Notes: generated by a model not told the origin, from the sequence alone. 64,000 nt of DNA from Centroberyx gerrardi (GCF_048128805.1 NC_136003.1:21157340-21221339); one strand, 5' to 3'; positions 14,191 through 25,915 are shown, numbered from the stretch's first letter. Translations and numbers: made by a program.

Positions 14191-17100
14191 TCACAGCTAA
14201 ACTAAATCATTTCTGTATTGTATATTCGTGTATATGGGAATGTGTCTAATCTGGGATCTTTACCCTGAAGGGCTTGGCTGCCAAGAGAAATGAGATTGAC
14301 AAGTGGCGCAGAGAGTTTAAGGAGCAGTGGGCAAGAGAGCAAAGGAGGATGGTGAGTGGTTTAGGAATCTTGGCAAGCACTGAAGTTCAGCTCAGTTAAT
14401 GTTTATTGCACTGTCAAAATTCATTTGTCCAAATTTAACACATTCCAACTGACTGGATGCCTGAACAAGCGTATAAAACAAAATATTTGGCAGTGTGAAA
14501 GAGTGTTCTATCTGTAATGCACAATTGTTGGAATATACTTGATTGTTGATACCTGGAAAGTGTTTAAACTGCATTATGTGCAGAGTAAAGAGAAACACCC
14601 CTGTGATTTTTCCCATATGCATCTCCCTTGTTTATTTTCAGAATGAAGCGGTGGCGGCTCTGAAGAAAGCTCGGCAGCAGTACGTCCAGCGCTGCGAGGA
14701 GCTAGAGAAGGCTAAGGCTGTCACCGCCAAGGCTGCGGACGACACAGCTGGATACAAAACACTGGACAAGAGGCGGAAGTCCAGGGATGAAGCCCAGTGC
14801 AAGGTGAAGGTTCCCCTCAACACTGAGCCTTCATTTGGCCCCCAGACATGCAGTTCTAGTGCAGTTGGTTTCACCTTTTTTGCATTTTTCACAATTGTGT
14901 ACAAGAGGAAGTACCATAAAGTGCTGTTTTCATGGTGACACTTGAAGTACATGAACATACTTGAAGTGTTGCTGATCATGATTTATTGTAAGCACTTAAT
15001 AAGTACATTACGAGTGCATTATGATGAGCAATGCATAATAAACTCTGTTTGATAGCTCTTAAGTGCTGAATACAACTGTGTAGCTGATAATAAGCTTTCA
15101 CCGCATTCAAAAGATATTAAAATGCGGGCCATTATGTAATGTCATTTTTCCTAATGTGGTTATAATGTAAGAATAGCAAGTATATATTTTTAGTGTGCTC
15201 ATAATGTGCTTATGATGTTTCACAATGCACGTCAAAAAGTAAAATGATACCGATTTGTCATAATTTAGCAGCAAGTGAAGTTCTGTCTCCGTGTCTCGGT
15301 GTCTCCCAGGTGACGGAGTCAGAGACGCTGTACAGACAGTGTGTGTGCGACGCCCGGCTCCACCAGGAGGACTTGGTGAAGGCCAAAGAGAGAATTATTT
15401 CTCACATGCGCAAGCTCATCTGTCAGGGAGATAACGTGCTCAAGGAGGTTGGTATGAAGTCAGGGAAGCTGTGTACATGCAGGATTCAACTCTGTTCTGT
15501 GCTAGATACTTGAAATCAGTGGTCATTTTCTCACCATTTTTAAATTTAGTCATAGTCTTTGTCGAAAACATTCTTTAAATTTAGTCCGTATTTAATCATG
15601 TCATATTGATTAAATTTAGTCAATTACTCACTTATTAAAACGGCATATGATTTAGTGAATTTATTTAACATTATAGTCAACGTAAATCTGTCTACTGCAG
15701 CAGCTCTTCAACTGCAGATTAGAAAAAAAAAAAGCTTTTGCAACATTTATACATGTCTCAGTTTATCTGCTGCTCAATGGGTTTTAAGCTTTTAACTCTG
15801 TCTTACAGATGAAAGGCGGCACCATAGGTAACCTGCAAACTCCTCCCTGAAATATGAAACAATGAGTGCACCTGAACATGCTCTTAGCTAACACTCAGCT
15901 ATTGTCTACTAAGCTTCCCCCAGACAAATATAAATCCAGCAGCCCAGCAAAAGAAACAAAACTCATATCTCCTAACCTACATCTGTCTTCCAAGTTAACC
16001 AAGCTGTAACCAAACAAACCTGTGTGCATCTCAGATGAGGAAAGCTCTGGCCAGAGAAATGTAAAGCTAGCAGCCCAACAAATAATGTCTTCTATCGTTA
16101 TGGTTTTCTTCCAGACAGGTTTAATCAAGATAACTTGATTGATACAAACATTTGTCTTTCAGATGAGTTACTTAAAGCTCCTGCCAGACAACTCTATAGC
16201 TAGCAGCCATGTAAAAACAAGTAATGTGCTTCATAATGTACAGGTCTGTCTGTCTCCCGGACAAATTAATCAAGCTGTCTCCTCATACTTGTTTTCTCCT
16301 AGATGAGTTTCTTAAAAGTTCTGCCAGGTAAATCTACAGATAGCAGCCAAGCAAAAACAATTAATACTATATATATCTCACAACATACAGTATGTCTATT
16401 TTTCAGACGAGTTACTCCAGCTGTACCCTAACACACCTCTTTGACCTTCGGATGAGTTGCTTAAATAACATCAAGCCAGAAAACTCTAACAAAAACAATA
16501 TGTCAACATTATGCTTGTCTTCTAGACAGGTTGCTCAGTGCAGCTGTCTCCAACCGCACATGTTCAGACTTGGGTTTTGGCATGGCAATATAATGCATTT
16601 ACTTTAGTTACCAAGTCAATGCCAAATACTTTTCAATTATACATAGACTGTGCATTTCTTCAGCAGTGTTAGCTAAAGACACGTTTGGGCGCGCTCACTT
16701 TTCTGTGTTTCAGGGGAGGAGTTAGCATGTTAACCTATGGTGTCGCCTCTGTTTGTGAGACAGCGCTGAGGGCTCAAACACCCTTTGAGCACTGCACACA
16801 TTCACACCTGGGAGCTGTGTGATATTTAGGGAACATTTTCAAAAGGGACAAATAAGTGTCGCACTTTGTACACTGATTAATGCATGTCTGTGATTGGATG
16901 ATAGTAAACCATGTCTCCATTGAAAAGCATGCACTTTTGTTTGCTAGCCTGCAAGAGTAAATGCATGTCTGTGATTGGATACTGAAAACAATGTTCTTTG
17001 TAGGTTTTCTCTTAACAAAACAGTGACTTTTTTTCCAAGGGTAATTATGATCATCTGCAGCTGTGTTTTCTGTTTTGATCATGTTTTCATCAATAATAGC

Positions 17101-20100
17101 ATGAAACAAAATCATTTTTAATGTCACATTGCAGATCATTGTCATCTTTGACTACATTCAAAAAAAAAAATCAACAACCATTTTCATCATTGCTTTTGTG
17201 ATTAGATTAACGCTGCTAGCAATAATAGAAATTTGAAAGGGGATCTGTACTGTATCATGATACAGTAGCAATCAATAACCAAAGCAGTACTCTGATATTG
17301 TACATTGCATCCATCCGTCTATCCATCCTGAAATGACCACCGTCAAACCCCTCCCTCTCCACCACCCTATTAGGCCACAGTCAACATGTTCTACTACCAG
17401 CGGCAGCAGACGGAGGCCATCCCGCTGGGCTACCACAACCTGGAGCTGACCTGCCGGCCCCTGGAGCCCGGGGAGCCCTACCTGCTGTACGTCCTCAGCA
17501 AGCGCCGCCATGAGCAGCCCCTCCAAATCTTCACCTTCCAGGAGTATATCCCTCAGGGCAAAGGGTACGGTCGGCCGAGCGATGACTGTCTCGAATGTAT
17601 TTGTCTGATGTATTGGCTGCAGTGTCTACCGTGGATATCGAAAATGGACACACCTTTTGAAAGTTTCTAGTGTTTCTTGCCTGAAATTAAAACCCATTTT
17701 CATTTGGATATAATATCTACCAAAATCAAGGTAAAAACAAAAGGTTAATCATTTATGACAGTGTATTAAAAATTTTAAACTTAGACACCTTTGTCACATC
17801 TGTGTAGACACCCTTAGTAGAAGCACCTTCTGCTTTGATAACAGCAGTAAGACTGTTTGAATAAGTCTTTACCAACTTAGTACATCTGGATTTAGGAATT
17901 TTCTCCCATTCTTCTTTGCAGAAGAGTTCCAAGCTCACTCAATTTGCAAGGGGATAAAGGCAAAAAATCTTTTGATATCCACTGTCTAAACTATTTTTAT
18001 GCACTTCTAGTAATAACACTTGAATCATAAGACTAAAGTCTCTGTTTTTGTCTCTGTGCCTTTTATGTAAGACCTGAAAGGACCAAACGAAAAACCAGCA
18101 ACCCTCTCAGCTCTCTTCCGGACTCTTTCGCTCTGCCAGATGACGGCCTAGGTAGACGAAGCGATGGAAGTAAGGACTCTCCTCATGATTACACTAGGAT
18201 TACATTATGGTGGCCCCAGTCTTTGGCAAATTCCTCATTCCAGTCAAATTTTGAGTTTTGAAATGTGTTTTGGTGCTCTATAGGGAGAACAGGTTACAGC
18301 GACTGCGAAAGTATTGGAGGCAGTATGGAATCTCTGTCAAGCCCCGGTAAGCACATGTCTGCGTTTGTTTCCTCGTCCTTCCTCTCATACTCATTTCAAA
18401 ACTCTATAGAGCTAAGCATTTTTGATTTGCCCTCTTCTTCTATGTCTCTGCTCTGCTCTGTTCATCATTGAAGCTCACAGCAATAGGAGGCTGCCCAAAG
18501 CCCCATCCATTGGGACAATATCATCAGAAGACCTGGAAGACAGGGACATGGCAACAGTGTTGGAATCAGGTCAGTTGCTCCCTTTTGATATGCATGTATG
18601 TCCTTACAAATAGCTTACTACTCACACTTCCTAACCTAACCTCCCATAGGCAGCAACGTTCATGAATTGACCCTCTCCCTCTCTCTTTCCCTCTCTCTCT
18701 CTCTCTCTCTCCCTCTCCCTCTCTCTCTCTCTCCCTCTCCCTCCACCTGCAGACTGTATGGATTCCACTGTAGACGGATACTGTCAAGCGGTCAAAGTGC
18801 GCACGCCTTCGCGAGCTGCATTGACACACCGACTCAGGAAGATGAAGAGCAAGATGGTCAAATGCAAGCAGTGCGAAAACTACATTGTGGTCAACGGGAT
18901 CGAGTGTGAGGAGGTACGAGGCCAGAGGGGAGAGATAGAACAGAGCATTGTGAGAAGGGCAGCGCATTTGACAGACATCCATGTTTTTTTTCGTTTAGCA
19001 ACACAATCTGACCTGTCTTAACACGGAAAGAACATGATTGGCGCTGAGTAAGAGTGTTAACGTTCTCTGTCCTGTTCCTGTTCCTGTTCCTGTTCCTGTT
19101 CCTGTTCCTGTTCCTGTTCCTGTTCCTGTTCCTGTTCCTGTTCCTGTTCCTGCCCGGCCCTCAGTGTGGGCTGGCTCTCCACAGAAAGTGTCTAGAGGTG
19201 TGTCAGCTGGAGTGTGAGAACAGGAAGGGGCTAGTGTTCGGAGTGGGCCTCTGCCTTGGGCCCCAGGACAGACCAGACGAGGTTCCCTTTGTGGTGCAGC
19301 GCTGCACCGCGGAGATTGAGAGCCGCGCACTCTCGGTCCAGGTACTGTTTACCAACGCATTGACCCAAATATACAGAAATGGCTATGAGAGCAGGCTGAC
19401 GCAAGGCTTACACACTAACAATTAGCTATGGTCAGGACTACTGTTTGATAACTGCATTAATATCGCTGTCTCTGTCTTCCTCCCAGGGGGTGTATCGTGT
19501 GAGTGGGTCCAAGCCTCGCATCCAGAAGCTGTGTCAGGCCTTCGAGACTCAAAAGGAGCAGGTGGACCTCTCTGACATCTCACCGCATGACGTCACCTCC
19601 GTCCTTAAGTACTTCTTCAAGGAGGTACGCGAGTCATTGCCAAATAGACTGCGCTGAATGAATTAGGCTGATGGAGAGGAATCAGTGCCAAAGAATTCTC
19701 TCAGTTCTCTTAGGCAATCGTCGCTAACCTCACTATTTTCCTCCTCCAGCTCCCAGAGCCCCTGCTAACCTTTGACCTGTACAATGATTTCATCGCGATG
19801 GGAAAGGTCATCCAACGCCAGAGTGAAAGGGAGCCCACAGAAGAGACTACGGTGATGATGAAGGACGTCATCCACAATCTGCGGGAGCTGCTAGAGAAAC
19901 TCCCCCCATATAGCTACAGCACTTTGCAGCACATGATGCAACACCTGCACACGTGAGCGTATAGCAGCATTACACAATTATTGTGTCACATTTGATTTTT
20001 ACCCAATCCTCCTTTTAGATTAGATTAGATTAAATTAAATATATTGTCCACCATAGTGGAACGTTCCCTTTGGCTTCTCTCACATAGAATAGGTTTGTGC

Positions 20101-23100
20101 CCAGAGGTAGTCCAGTGGTTAAATATCCTGCTTCTGGAAGTTTGTGTGCCCCCACCTAAGATCAAACTCTGCCAGAGCTTTCTCTCTTTGTGAAAGTTAA
20201 GTTTGTAACTTTCTTCACACTCTGTCTCCACAGAGTTTCAGAGAACTACGAGGAGAACAAGATGTCCCCTGGCAACCTGGGTATTGTGTTTGGGCCAACG
20301 CTGTTGCGCCCTCTAGTGTGTGTGGACATGTCCATGGTTGCCCTGCTGGAGACCAGCTACCAGGCTCTCCTGGTTGAGTTCCTCATCACACACCACGAGC
20401 AGGTTTTTGGCCCCCAACAGAGACCCAGCACGCCCCCTCCTCCAGCCCCTACCGCACCTCTTCCAGACACCCCTCACCGGGCTTCCTGTCCCATCAATGA
20501 GGACACTTCCTCCACCCAGGAACACGGAGCCTCATCCAGAGAGCGCCCACACTCCCTAGAGGTAAGAACTGCAATGAAGAAATGCTCAGCTTAAACACGA
20601 TCCGTCTTAGTTGCTGTATTCTAGTGCGCAGCGTTTTCACAGGCTTAGCAAACCATAAATGAAATATTTGTCTAATTTCAGAAGGTCTTCATTGAAGTAC
20701 CATTGGAAAAATGAATACCAACCTTCAGTTGACTGCTGCTTGAGCTTGCTAAGGATCAGTCGCAGTAGTTAGGCATACACACAGGGCAGAGTGAGTTGAG
20801 CCTGAGCTACTTTTCCTCATTAAGGTACCTGTTGGTCTTAAGAGCCTTGGCATGGCCATAGGGGCACCTGGCAGCTTAACCCCACGTTCATTCTGTTAGG
20901 ATTAACATGCTGGACAGCTGCTGCATTTCTTCTGCTCTACCTGCATCGACTCTCACCTCACACTAGAAGCATGGTTTTCTTTCAGACTTTCACCAGGCAT
21001 TACACTCCTCTTTCTCTGAAAAAAACCAAGTAGTTTACAACGAGTTTAACCCACTGTAGACATATGCAGTAACTGTCCTAAACATGTTCAAGAGTTTTAA
21101 AGAGGCGGCTCAAAGTCAGAGCTTCTTTTTCTCATAGCTTGAATTGTCCTAGAGCAGAGTTATGTTCGTAAGCTGATTAGAAATAGTCAGACTCATCCCA
21201 AGTAGTCGCCCACGCCCTTCCGCAGAATCTCTAGCACATGCTGTACTGCTGCAGTGTTTCCAGTCTAGACACGGTCTATAAATGTCTGCAGAATTCCAGT
21301 CCCAACTCCCCCCTTGTGTTACACCCCAAGTGTACCGTATGTCGCCTGTCCCCAACACTCAACTTGTGTCGTTCCAGCAGAGTCGAACAATCAAGAGAGA
21401 GTCAAGCGAGGGTTATATATCTGACAAGTCTTCATCCAATGAGGCAGTGGACCAGCTCAGCCCTGAAGCCAATGAGAGAGCAGGTAGGCGGGACGTAGTA
21501 ACAGAGGAATTATTGGTGTGAGCGGAGAATCATAGGATTTAACCCTATTGATTTGCTGTGTGGTTTATAGATGTTGGGGTTTTAGTTGTTGTTTTTTTTA
21601 ATAAAGTTATATTATAGATTATTGCTGCTGATTGCTGCTTGCACCTCTTCTTTTCTGCTTGAGGCCATTTTTTAATTGATCATATTAGAGATTGTGTAGG
21701 TATTACAGACACAGCTCTTAAGTTGTTTATTTAATTTCCCACAGATCGGCAGTTCTCTGTGGGCTTGAGTAACCCAGTCTCCTCCGCAGCACCAGTTAGC
21801 TGCAGAGTGCCTCAAGGGTCTACTCTAGCTCCTATTTTGCTCTCACTTTACATCCTCCCACTTAGTCATGTTATTTGTGGAAATAAGATTTCTTTTCATC
21901 ATTTTGCTGATGACATCGAATTGTATTCATTTGTAAAATCGAGTGAGTCAAATTTCTTGTTGGGGATTGTTTTAATGGCATTAGGCATTGGATGATTCAA
22001 AACTTTATTCAGCTAGAGGAAAACAAATAAGAAGTCTTAATTGGCCTACCGAATGTCACAAATGTGATTATTGAATTCATCTACTTTACTGATAACATAA
22101 AAGCTTTCACTAGGGAATCTTGGAGTTGCTTTTGAGTCTCACTTAAATTTAGATGAACAAGTCAAAAGGTCCTTCAGTCCTGCTTTCATCAGTTGAGAAA
22201 TATTTCCAGAATACAGAGATTTTGTGTTTTGCTGATCTGGAGAAAACCATTCATGCATTTATTTCTTTAGGATTTAGGATTAATCTTAAAATGCTGTTGA
22301 TTACTTTCAAAGCAGTGCAGGATGCAGTCGCAGTCTACATTGTAGACCTTCTAACTCCATATGAGCAAAAGTGCAGCCTCAGTTTTTCAGACAAGGCATT
22401 GCTGATTATTGCTAAGTGTAGGTTGAAAAGCAGAGGTGACTGTGTGTTTGCTGAGGACATTACACCGGTTTGTCTCATTTAGTCTTTTCTCCCTTCTCCC
22501 TCAGTCCTGGCTATGAGGGGGGCAGGTGGGGCTCAGGGGGAGCCGGTGGGGGAGCCAGACTCTGTTCTGGGGACCCAGCCGCTGTACCGCTTCACCAGAC
22601 AACCTGTGAAGTATCACCGGCATCAAACCCCAGCAGCCCGACTCTCCAACCCGGCTCCCAGGGCCGGACAGCCTGGGACCCCGGCGAGGAGCCCTCCGGG
22701 GAGCGCAGACAGCAGCCGCAGCTCCTCTCCAGAGCCGGGGACACAGAGACTCTCCCAAAGCCTGAACATCCCGCGTGAGAACAGCCGCCAGCCCCGCCAG
22801 GCCAGCGTCACCACAGAGGGCAAGGCTGACGCCCCCTCGGCGAGCCCCCGTGAGGTCGTACAGTACATGCTGGGACTGGACCCGACATTTACGACAGCTG
22901 CAACTGGGGCGCTCTCCAGTCCAACGAAGGGGTCCAGTCAGGAGGCGGGGCCCGGGTGTCAAGCCAGTCTGAACATGAATCAGTCCAATAATGGACAGAG
23001 CGCTGGGCAGGGCCGCTCTCTGTGCCACTCGCCCAAGAGACTTCCCGTTGAGCCGAACCTGACCGCACCAGCCCACAAGATCCTGTCCGGCCTGAAGCTG

Positions 23101-23142
23101 AGGCGCAGTCACTCAGGGAAAGACGAGCAGCTCTTTGTCTGA
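5707..23142 (+). CDS. gmip: GEM-interacting protein: F-BAR, C1 and RhoGAP domains (21 coding exons)
   Basis: Exons: 5707-5752, 7696-7786, 8522-8609, 8807-8849, 11401-11526, 13380-13444, 14046-14153, 14271-14351, 14642-14803, 15310-15447, 17374-17564, 18072-18169, 18284-18346, 18474-18569, 18753-18913, 19165-19341, 19487-19624, 19750-19952, 20234-20561, 21378-21483, 22505-23142. Phases agree throughout and give 1048 residues (human about 970). The N-terminus has [17 protein letters not shown]. An F-BAR coiled-coil region follows (about 90-340; [30 protein letters not shown]). The C1 zinc ligands are H491, C503, C506, C517, C520, H525, C528 and C536. RhoGAP follows (about 555-770) with the arginine finger in GVYRVSG (R582) and [18 protein letters not shown] is a cytosolic/membrane-curvature protein that stimulates GTP hydrolysis by RhoA and binds the GTPase Gem. 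The tail TRQPVKYHR separates it from ARHGAP45 and ARHGAP29. The ATG has G at -3 and +4; an untranslated upstream exon is possible. Confidence 0.93.
5753..7695 (+). other. gmip: gmip intron 1
   Basis: No exon seen. It holds GT-rich simple sequence at 5999-6034 and a large (GT)n tract at 7455-7572. About 7000-7060 reads like the fish-wide 'acatttagctgat...cagcttacaa' dispersed repeat, much decayed. Confidence 0.5.
7455..7572. repeat. (GT)n microsatellite, interrupted
   Basis: Long GT run broken by GC/AT variants (gtgcatgcgtttgtg, gtgcgtgcgtgcaggcg), about 120 bases upstream of gmip coding exon 2. Confidence 0.95.
8853..8883. repeat. (GT)n microsatellite at a gmip splice donor
   Basis: About 15 GT units begin within ten bases of the exon-4 donor (GT at 8850). 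Confidence 0.9.
8884..11400 (+). other. gmip: gmip intron 4, with a possible internal first exon at its end
   Basis: The left part is ordinary intron. The stretch from about 10480 to 11400 is purine-rich with scattered CpGs. It ends in ATGCTGATGTACTCC (ATGs at 11379 and 11385) reading in frame, without a stop, into coding exon 5 through the normal acceptor at 11399-11400. An alternative transcript starting here would encode [13 protein letters not shown] and lack the first four exons. This is inference; no core promoter element is decisive. Confidence 0.35.
11527..13379 (+). other. gmip: gmip intron 5
   Basis: Unique-looking intron sequence with no supported exon, RNA gene or clear transposon. 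Confidence 0.4.
13531..13989. mobile_element. Non-autonomous hAT-type element with perfect 8-bp target duplication
   Basis: The 459-bp element starts CAGGGTTGGGGACATTCATG and ends with the near-inverse of that, TTCATGAATTGACTCCCACC followed by CTG. It is flanked on both sides by ATATTTAC (13523-13530 and 13990-13997), the 8-bp duplication typical of hAT transposons. The inside is built from AATTGGAATT-like palindromic units and has no transposase ORF. It lies in gmip intron 6, just left of coding exon 7, whose acceptor is at 14044-14045. Confidence 0.85.
14159..14186. repeat. (CA)n microsatellite just after a gmip splice donor
   Basis: CA run beginning six bases downstream of the exon-7 donor gtaaag (14154). 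Confidence 0.92.
15448..17373 (+). other. gmip: gmip intron 10, flanking parts
   Basis: Apart from the tandem array annotated separately, no exon is supported. The donor used, GAG|gttggt at 15447/15448, is a poor match, but it is the only one that joins in frame to the next exon and keeps the conserved order DNVLKE-ATVNMF. Two near-copies of 'atgcatgtctgtgattggat' occur at 16880-16900 and 16960-16980. Confidence 0.5.
15860..16560. repeat. Degenerate tandem array, about 5 units of 125-150 bp
   Basis: A recurring block of the form gatgag..cttaaa..cTgccag..aatcta.agctagcagcc.a.caaaaacaa..aat..gt.tgtcTtc.agaca repeats with starts near 15905, 16034, 16162, 16302 and 16450. Units have diverged strongly. 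The array lies inside a gmip intron and contains no ORF continuing through the units. Confidence 0.75.
17775..17955 (-). mobile_element. Fragment of a widespread fish DNA-transposon-like repeat
   Basis: The words 'acatctggatttaggaattttctcccattcttctttgcaga' (in part) and 'gagttccaagctcactcaatttgcaaggggat' are typical of a repeat I recall from many teleost genomes, here shortened and decayed. I cannot assign the superfamily from sequence alone and see no intact ends. Confidence 0.4.
18669..18745 (+). repeat. (CT)n/(CCCTCT)n tract forming the polypyrimidine tract of a gmip exon
   Basis: Nearly pure pyrimidine repeat ending at the acceptor ccacctgcag (18752) of the exon that starts the C1 domain. 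Confidence 0.9.
19070..19152 (+). repeat. (CCTGTT)n hexanucleotide repeat upstream of a gmip acceptor
   Basis: About 13-14 almost perfect copies of cctgtt end 12 bases before the acceptor ccctcag (19164) of the second C1-domain exon. Confidence 0.95.
20562..21377 (+). other. gmip: gmip intron 19
   Basis: No exon or recognisable repeat seen. The 3' end carries tandem acceptors (cagcag at 21375-21380). Confidence 0.45.
21745..22470 (+). mobile_element. Decayed L2-like LINE (reverse transcriptase fragment)
   Basis: In broken frames the sequence reads like the reverse-transcriptase end of an L2/CR1-type retrotransposon. There is [19 protein letters not shown], then [14 protein letters not shown] (the F/YxDD catalytic box, here FADD), then further on [17 protein letters not shown], and near the end LLTPYEQ, SRLKSRGD-like and VFAED words. 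Frames change and stops occur, so it is not active. It sits in the intron before the last gmip exon. The 5' end and the 3' tail repeat are not clear. Confidence 0.75.
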
Positions 23143-23993
23143 GGCCAGTTGGCACCAGAGGAAGACAGACATCTCCAGACTGTCCACCTGAATCCATTCA
23201 CAGACACAGCTGGGCTTAAGGTCATCAATACTGAGTGAAAGAACTGCCACTAATATCAAGATTCATACATCTGCAGACTTTACTGATCAGGTTTCATGTA
23301 TGAAATGCTCATCTATTCCACACACAGACATCTCAAGGATATTCCACTCAAAAATCTTCGAAGTTTCTCAATCGAAGGTTCAGCTACCAGAAAGCTCCAG
23401 AACTAAAAACAGCAATAGAATCACTCTTTAAGGAAACACCGTTGTAAAGTTCAGGCCTGACGCTCTCTGGGATGCCTAGCCTTATTAGCACTAATCCTCT
23501 TTAGGATTTTGATCTGTTGGCCATCCAGTGGTCTAACCAGACCAGACAGAGATGGCAACTTATTTATCAGTTTTGAATATTCGTAGTGTATTCGAATGCA
23601 ACGAGCAGTTCTGAGACTGCAGATTAAGGGAAGCAAGCCAGCACAGAAGTATAAAGTGTCTACTAGTTGTTACCGGTTTTGTTCTATGCCAACTTTAATG
23701 TTAAAAATCCCAATGACTGTTGAAAACCCAATGACCTCAAGTCTTGTGTTTAAACAAAATGTTATGTACTTGATATGCTTTTTTTATGTTTTTATGTTGT
23801 TATAAACAAGGATATGTTTTCATTGGTATCAAGGTTATTTGAATACTGAATGTTTGAGTTTTCTTACTGAGGTTTTTACTGTGACTCTTGCACCTTTGCT
23901 GTTGTGTCACAAGGGGGCAGTCTTCTCCCGATGTGAACAAAAAGACGAGAAAGACAATAGTATAAGGGCAATAAACCATTTATTTCTAATAAA
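23143..23993 (+). other. gmip: gmip 3' UTR with two poly(A) signals
   Basis: Non-coding sequence after the stop, with AATAAA at 23970-23975 and again at 23988-23993. Confidence 0.6.
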
Positions 23994-24379
23994 CATTGTG
24001 ACACTTTTCCTTCATCTTCATAAGCCTTTTCAGTCTTTAACCTGTTTCTATTTGGAGTATAATACACTGAGGCAGCAGTTTCCAACGTCCATATGGACAT
24101 GGAATAACGGCTGGATGTAACTGATCTATCATCTTGGTTTGCCTTTGTTCACTTGATCATATTTCAGCAGAATTATAGCATTTTAGCGCATCATAATGTC
24201 ATTGTTATAAGGCTGAAACAGGTAGTTTCCCAAGAAGATTGGGATCAATTTCTCACCTCGCGGAGTGTCCTTTGAAGTCTCAGCTGTGTCCTTTCAAGTC
24301 TCCATCTTTCTAACCTTGAACACAAACGCAAAGGATCATTCTCCTATGAGTTATCAATAGGGCTGCATCATCTCTCATC

Positions 24380-24685
24380 TTCCCTCATCATCTTCCACAC
24401 CTTCTCCCTCCCTCCCTGTCTGTCCATCTCCTCCCTCTGCGCCTTTTACGCACAACCAAGTCGGAGCGCACACACGGCTGGCGAGGAGGAAAAAAGGAGA
24501 GACAATAGACAATAGTTTGGGTCATCATGGTATCTGGACTTTTACTGTAGGCAATATGCGCGCCGGAGTGTGAAATAATAGAAGAACGATCTGAAAACGC
24601 GTCTATTTATTTACTGGCTTAAAGTTTCCCCCCCGTTTTTAATGCTGCCAACCGAGATTTCAGGAGGAGTGTGTTTCACCTCAAG
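24380..24685 (+). promoter_or_regulatory. Probable promoter and non-coding first exon of the lmx1-type gene
   Basis: This block contrasts with its A/T-rich surroundings: a CT-rich stretch (24370-24440) is followed by CpG-bearing sequence (gcgcacacacggctggcgag, atatgcgcgccggag, aaaacgcgtc) and ends in a good splice donor, caag|gtaggc at 24685/24686. A matching acceptor, tttttcag, occurs at 26947, 28 bases before the coding ATG at 26976. LMX1 genes usually have an untranslated first exon. The transcription start is not determined. Confidence 0.5.
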
Positions 24686-25714
24686 GTAGGCGACCGCAAC
24701 TCAAGAACAGGTTGTCAATGAATGAAGACTTGTGATTTCCATGGCTCTTGTTTCTGAAACAATGTTTTTTTTTTTATTTCTAACATTACTTGGCATGTTT
24801 TTTAAAGAGAAGCTCAGGTGAAAATAATTCACGTCACAATGATTCTGATATCTGATAAATCACGAGCCCTGATCTGGTGTTTTAATCCAAACTAATAAGA
24901 TTATGTGCTAAATAACCTATTTTATTACAGGCTTGGTTTGTGGTTCAGCATCAAATTGATCGCTTTGGAGATAGACTCTATGTGGATATGATTGCATACC
25001 CACATATAGTTTGCCATTGTTTTCTGATTATTGCAATTGGATCCAAATGTTGGGACAAAACAAAATATAATGCATATGAGGATTTTTGACTTTTGGTGGC
25101 ATCATGGTCATCCTGACCCTCATTAACAGCTTTTAACTGATTCGATATTTACTCTGCTTGTTATGATATTAATTCATGGGCACAGGAGGGTCGCTCATTA
25201 CCTTATAATCGAGAGAAGCGTCTTACTGTTTCTTTTAATGCCAATCTTTCTCGTTTACTGTGCGCTTTGGCAGCTCCTCGCCAACCTTATATAGGAATTT
25301 ATATTTCTCAGCCTATTGATCACATAATATAACAAAATTATTTTCCTTTAGCTCCAGGTCCCTGCAGCTTAGGAAAGTTCATGAAATCTTTTTAAACTAT
25401 TTTCCATTACTTATTATCACCGTTACAGAGACAGGCAGGCTGTTGTCACAATATAATTAATAGCCTATAATTATAGATGCATTACACAAATATGCCACTA
25501 ATGTAAGCAATCCGCAATTAAGTAGTTAATCGTATCCTGTTGCCTGTATTTCTACGTAATTTATCATAATTCAGAACTTGATTTTCTGTAACAATTCAGC
25601 CTATATTTCCTGATATTTAATCATTTAGTTTATATTTAGTGGATTTTAGGCTATTAAGCTTAACCTATGTCTTCCTTACGAAAAAGAACTATAGTAATCC
25701 TATAATAAATTGTA

Positions 25715-25915
25715 TAAGGATGCTACAAATATCACAGCAAAACTATAAACTGAATATAATATAATATGGGAATATTATATGAATATTAGAATGATACCAT
25801 TGGAGATTTAAAAACTCCCAAAACATAATAGGCTCTATGGTCACTATAAACTCACTACAGAGCACCACAGACACACTAGAAGTTCCTATAGGAATATTAT
25901 AGGGATTTTTCGTTA
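25715..25915. repeat. Copy of the GGAATATTATAG repeat family
   Basis: Contains tatgggaatattatatgaat, ggtcactataaactcactac, cacagacacactagaagttc and ctataggaatattataggga, the same words in the same order as the array at 27230-27890. Confidence 0.8.

Noticed and set aside
15810-15827. Mini-exon between tcttacag and gtaacc in gmip
   Set aside because: Including it breaks the reading frame at 17374 and the conserved order of residues.
21759-21995. 78-codon open frame as an extra gmip exon
   Set aside because: It encodes LINE reverse-transcriptase words with no gmip similarity, and exons 21378-21483 and 22505-23142 already join in frame.
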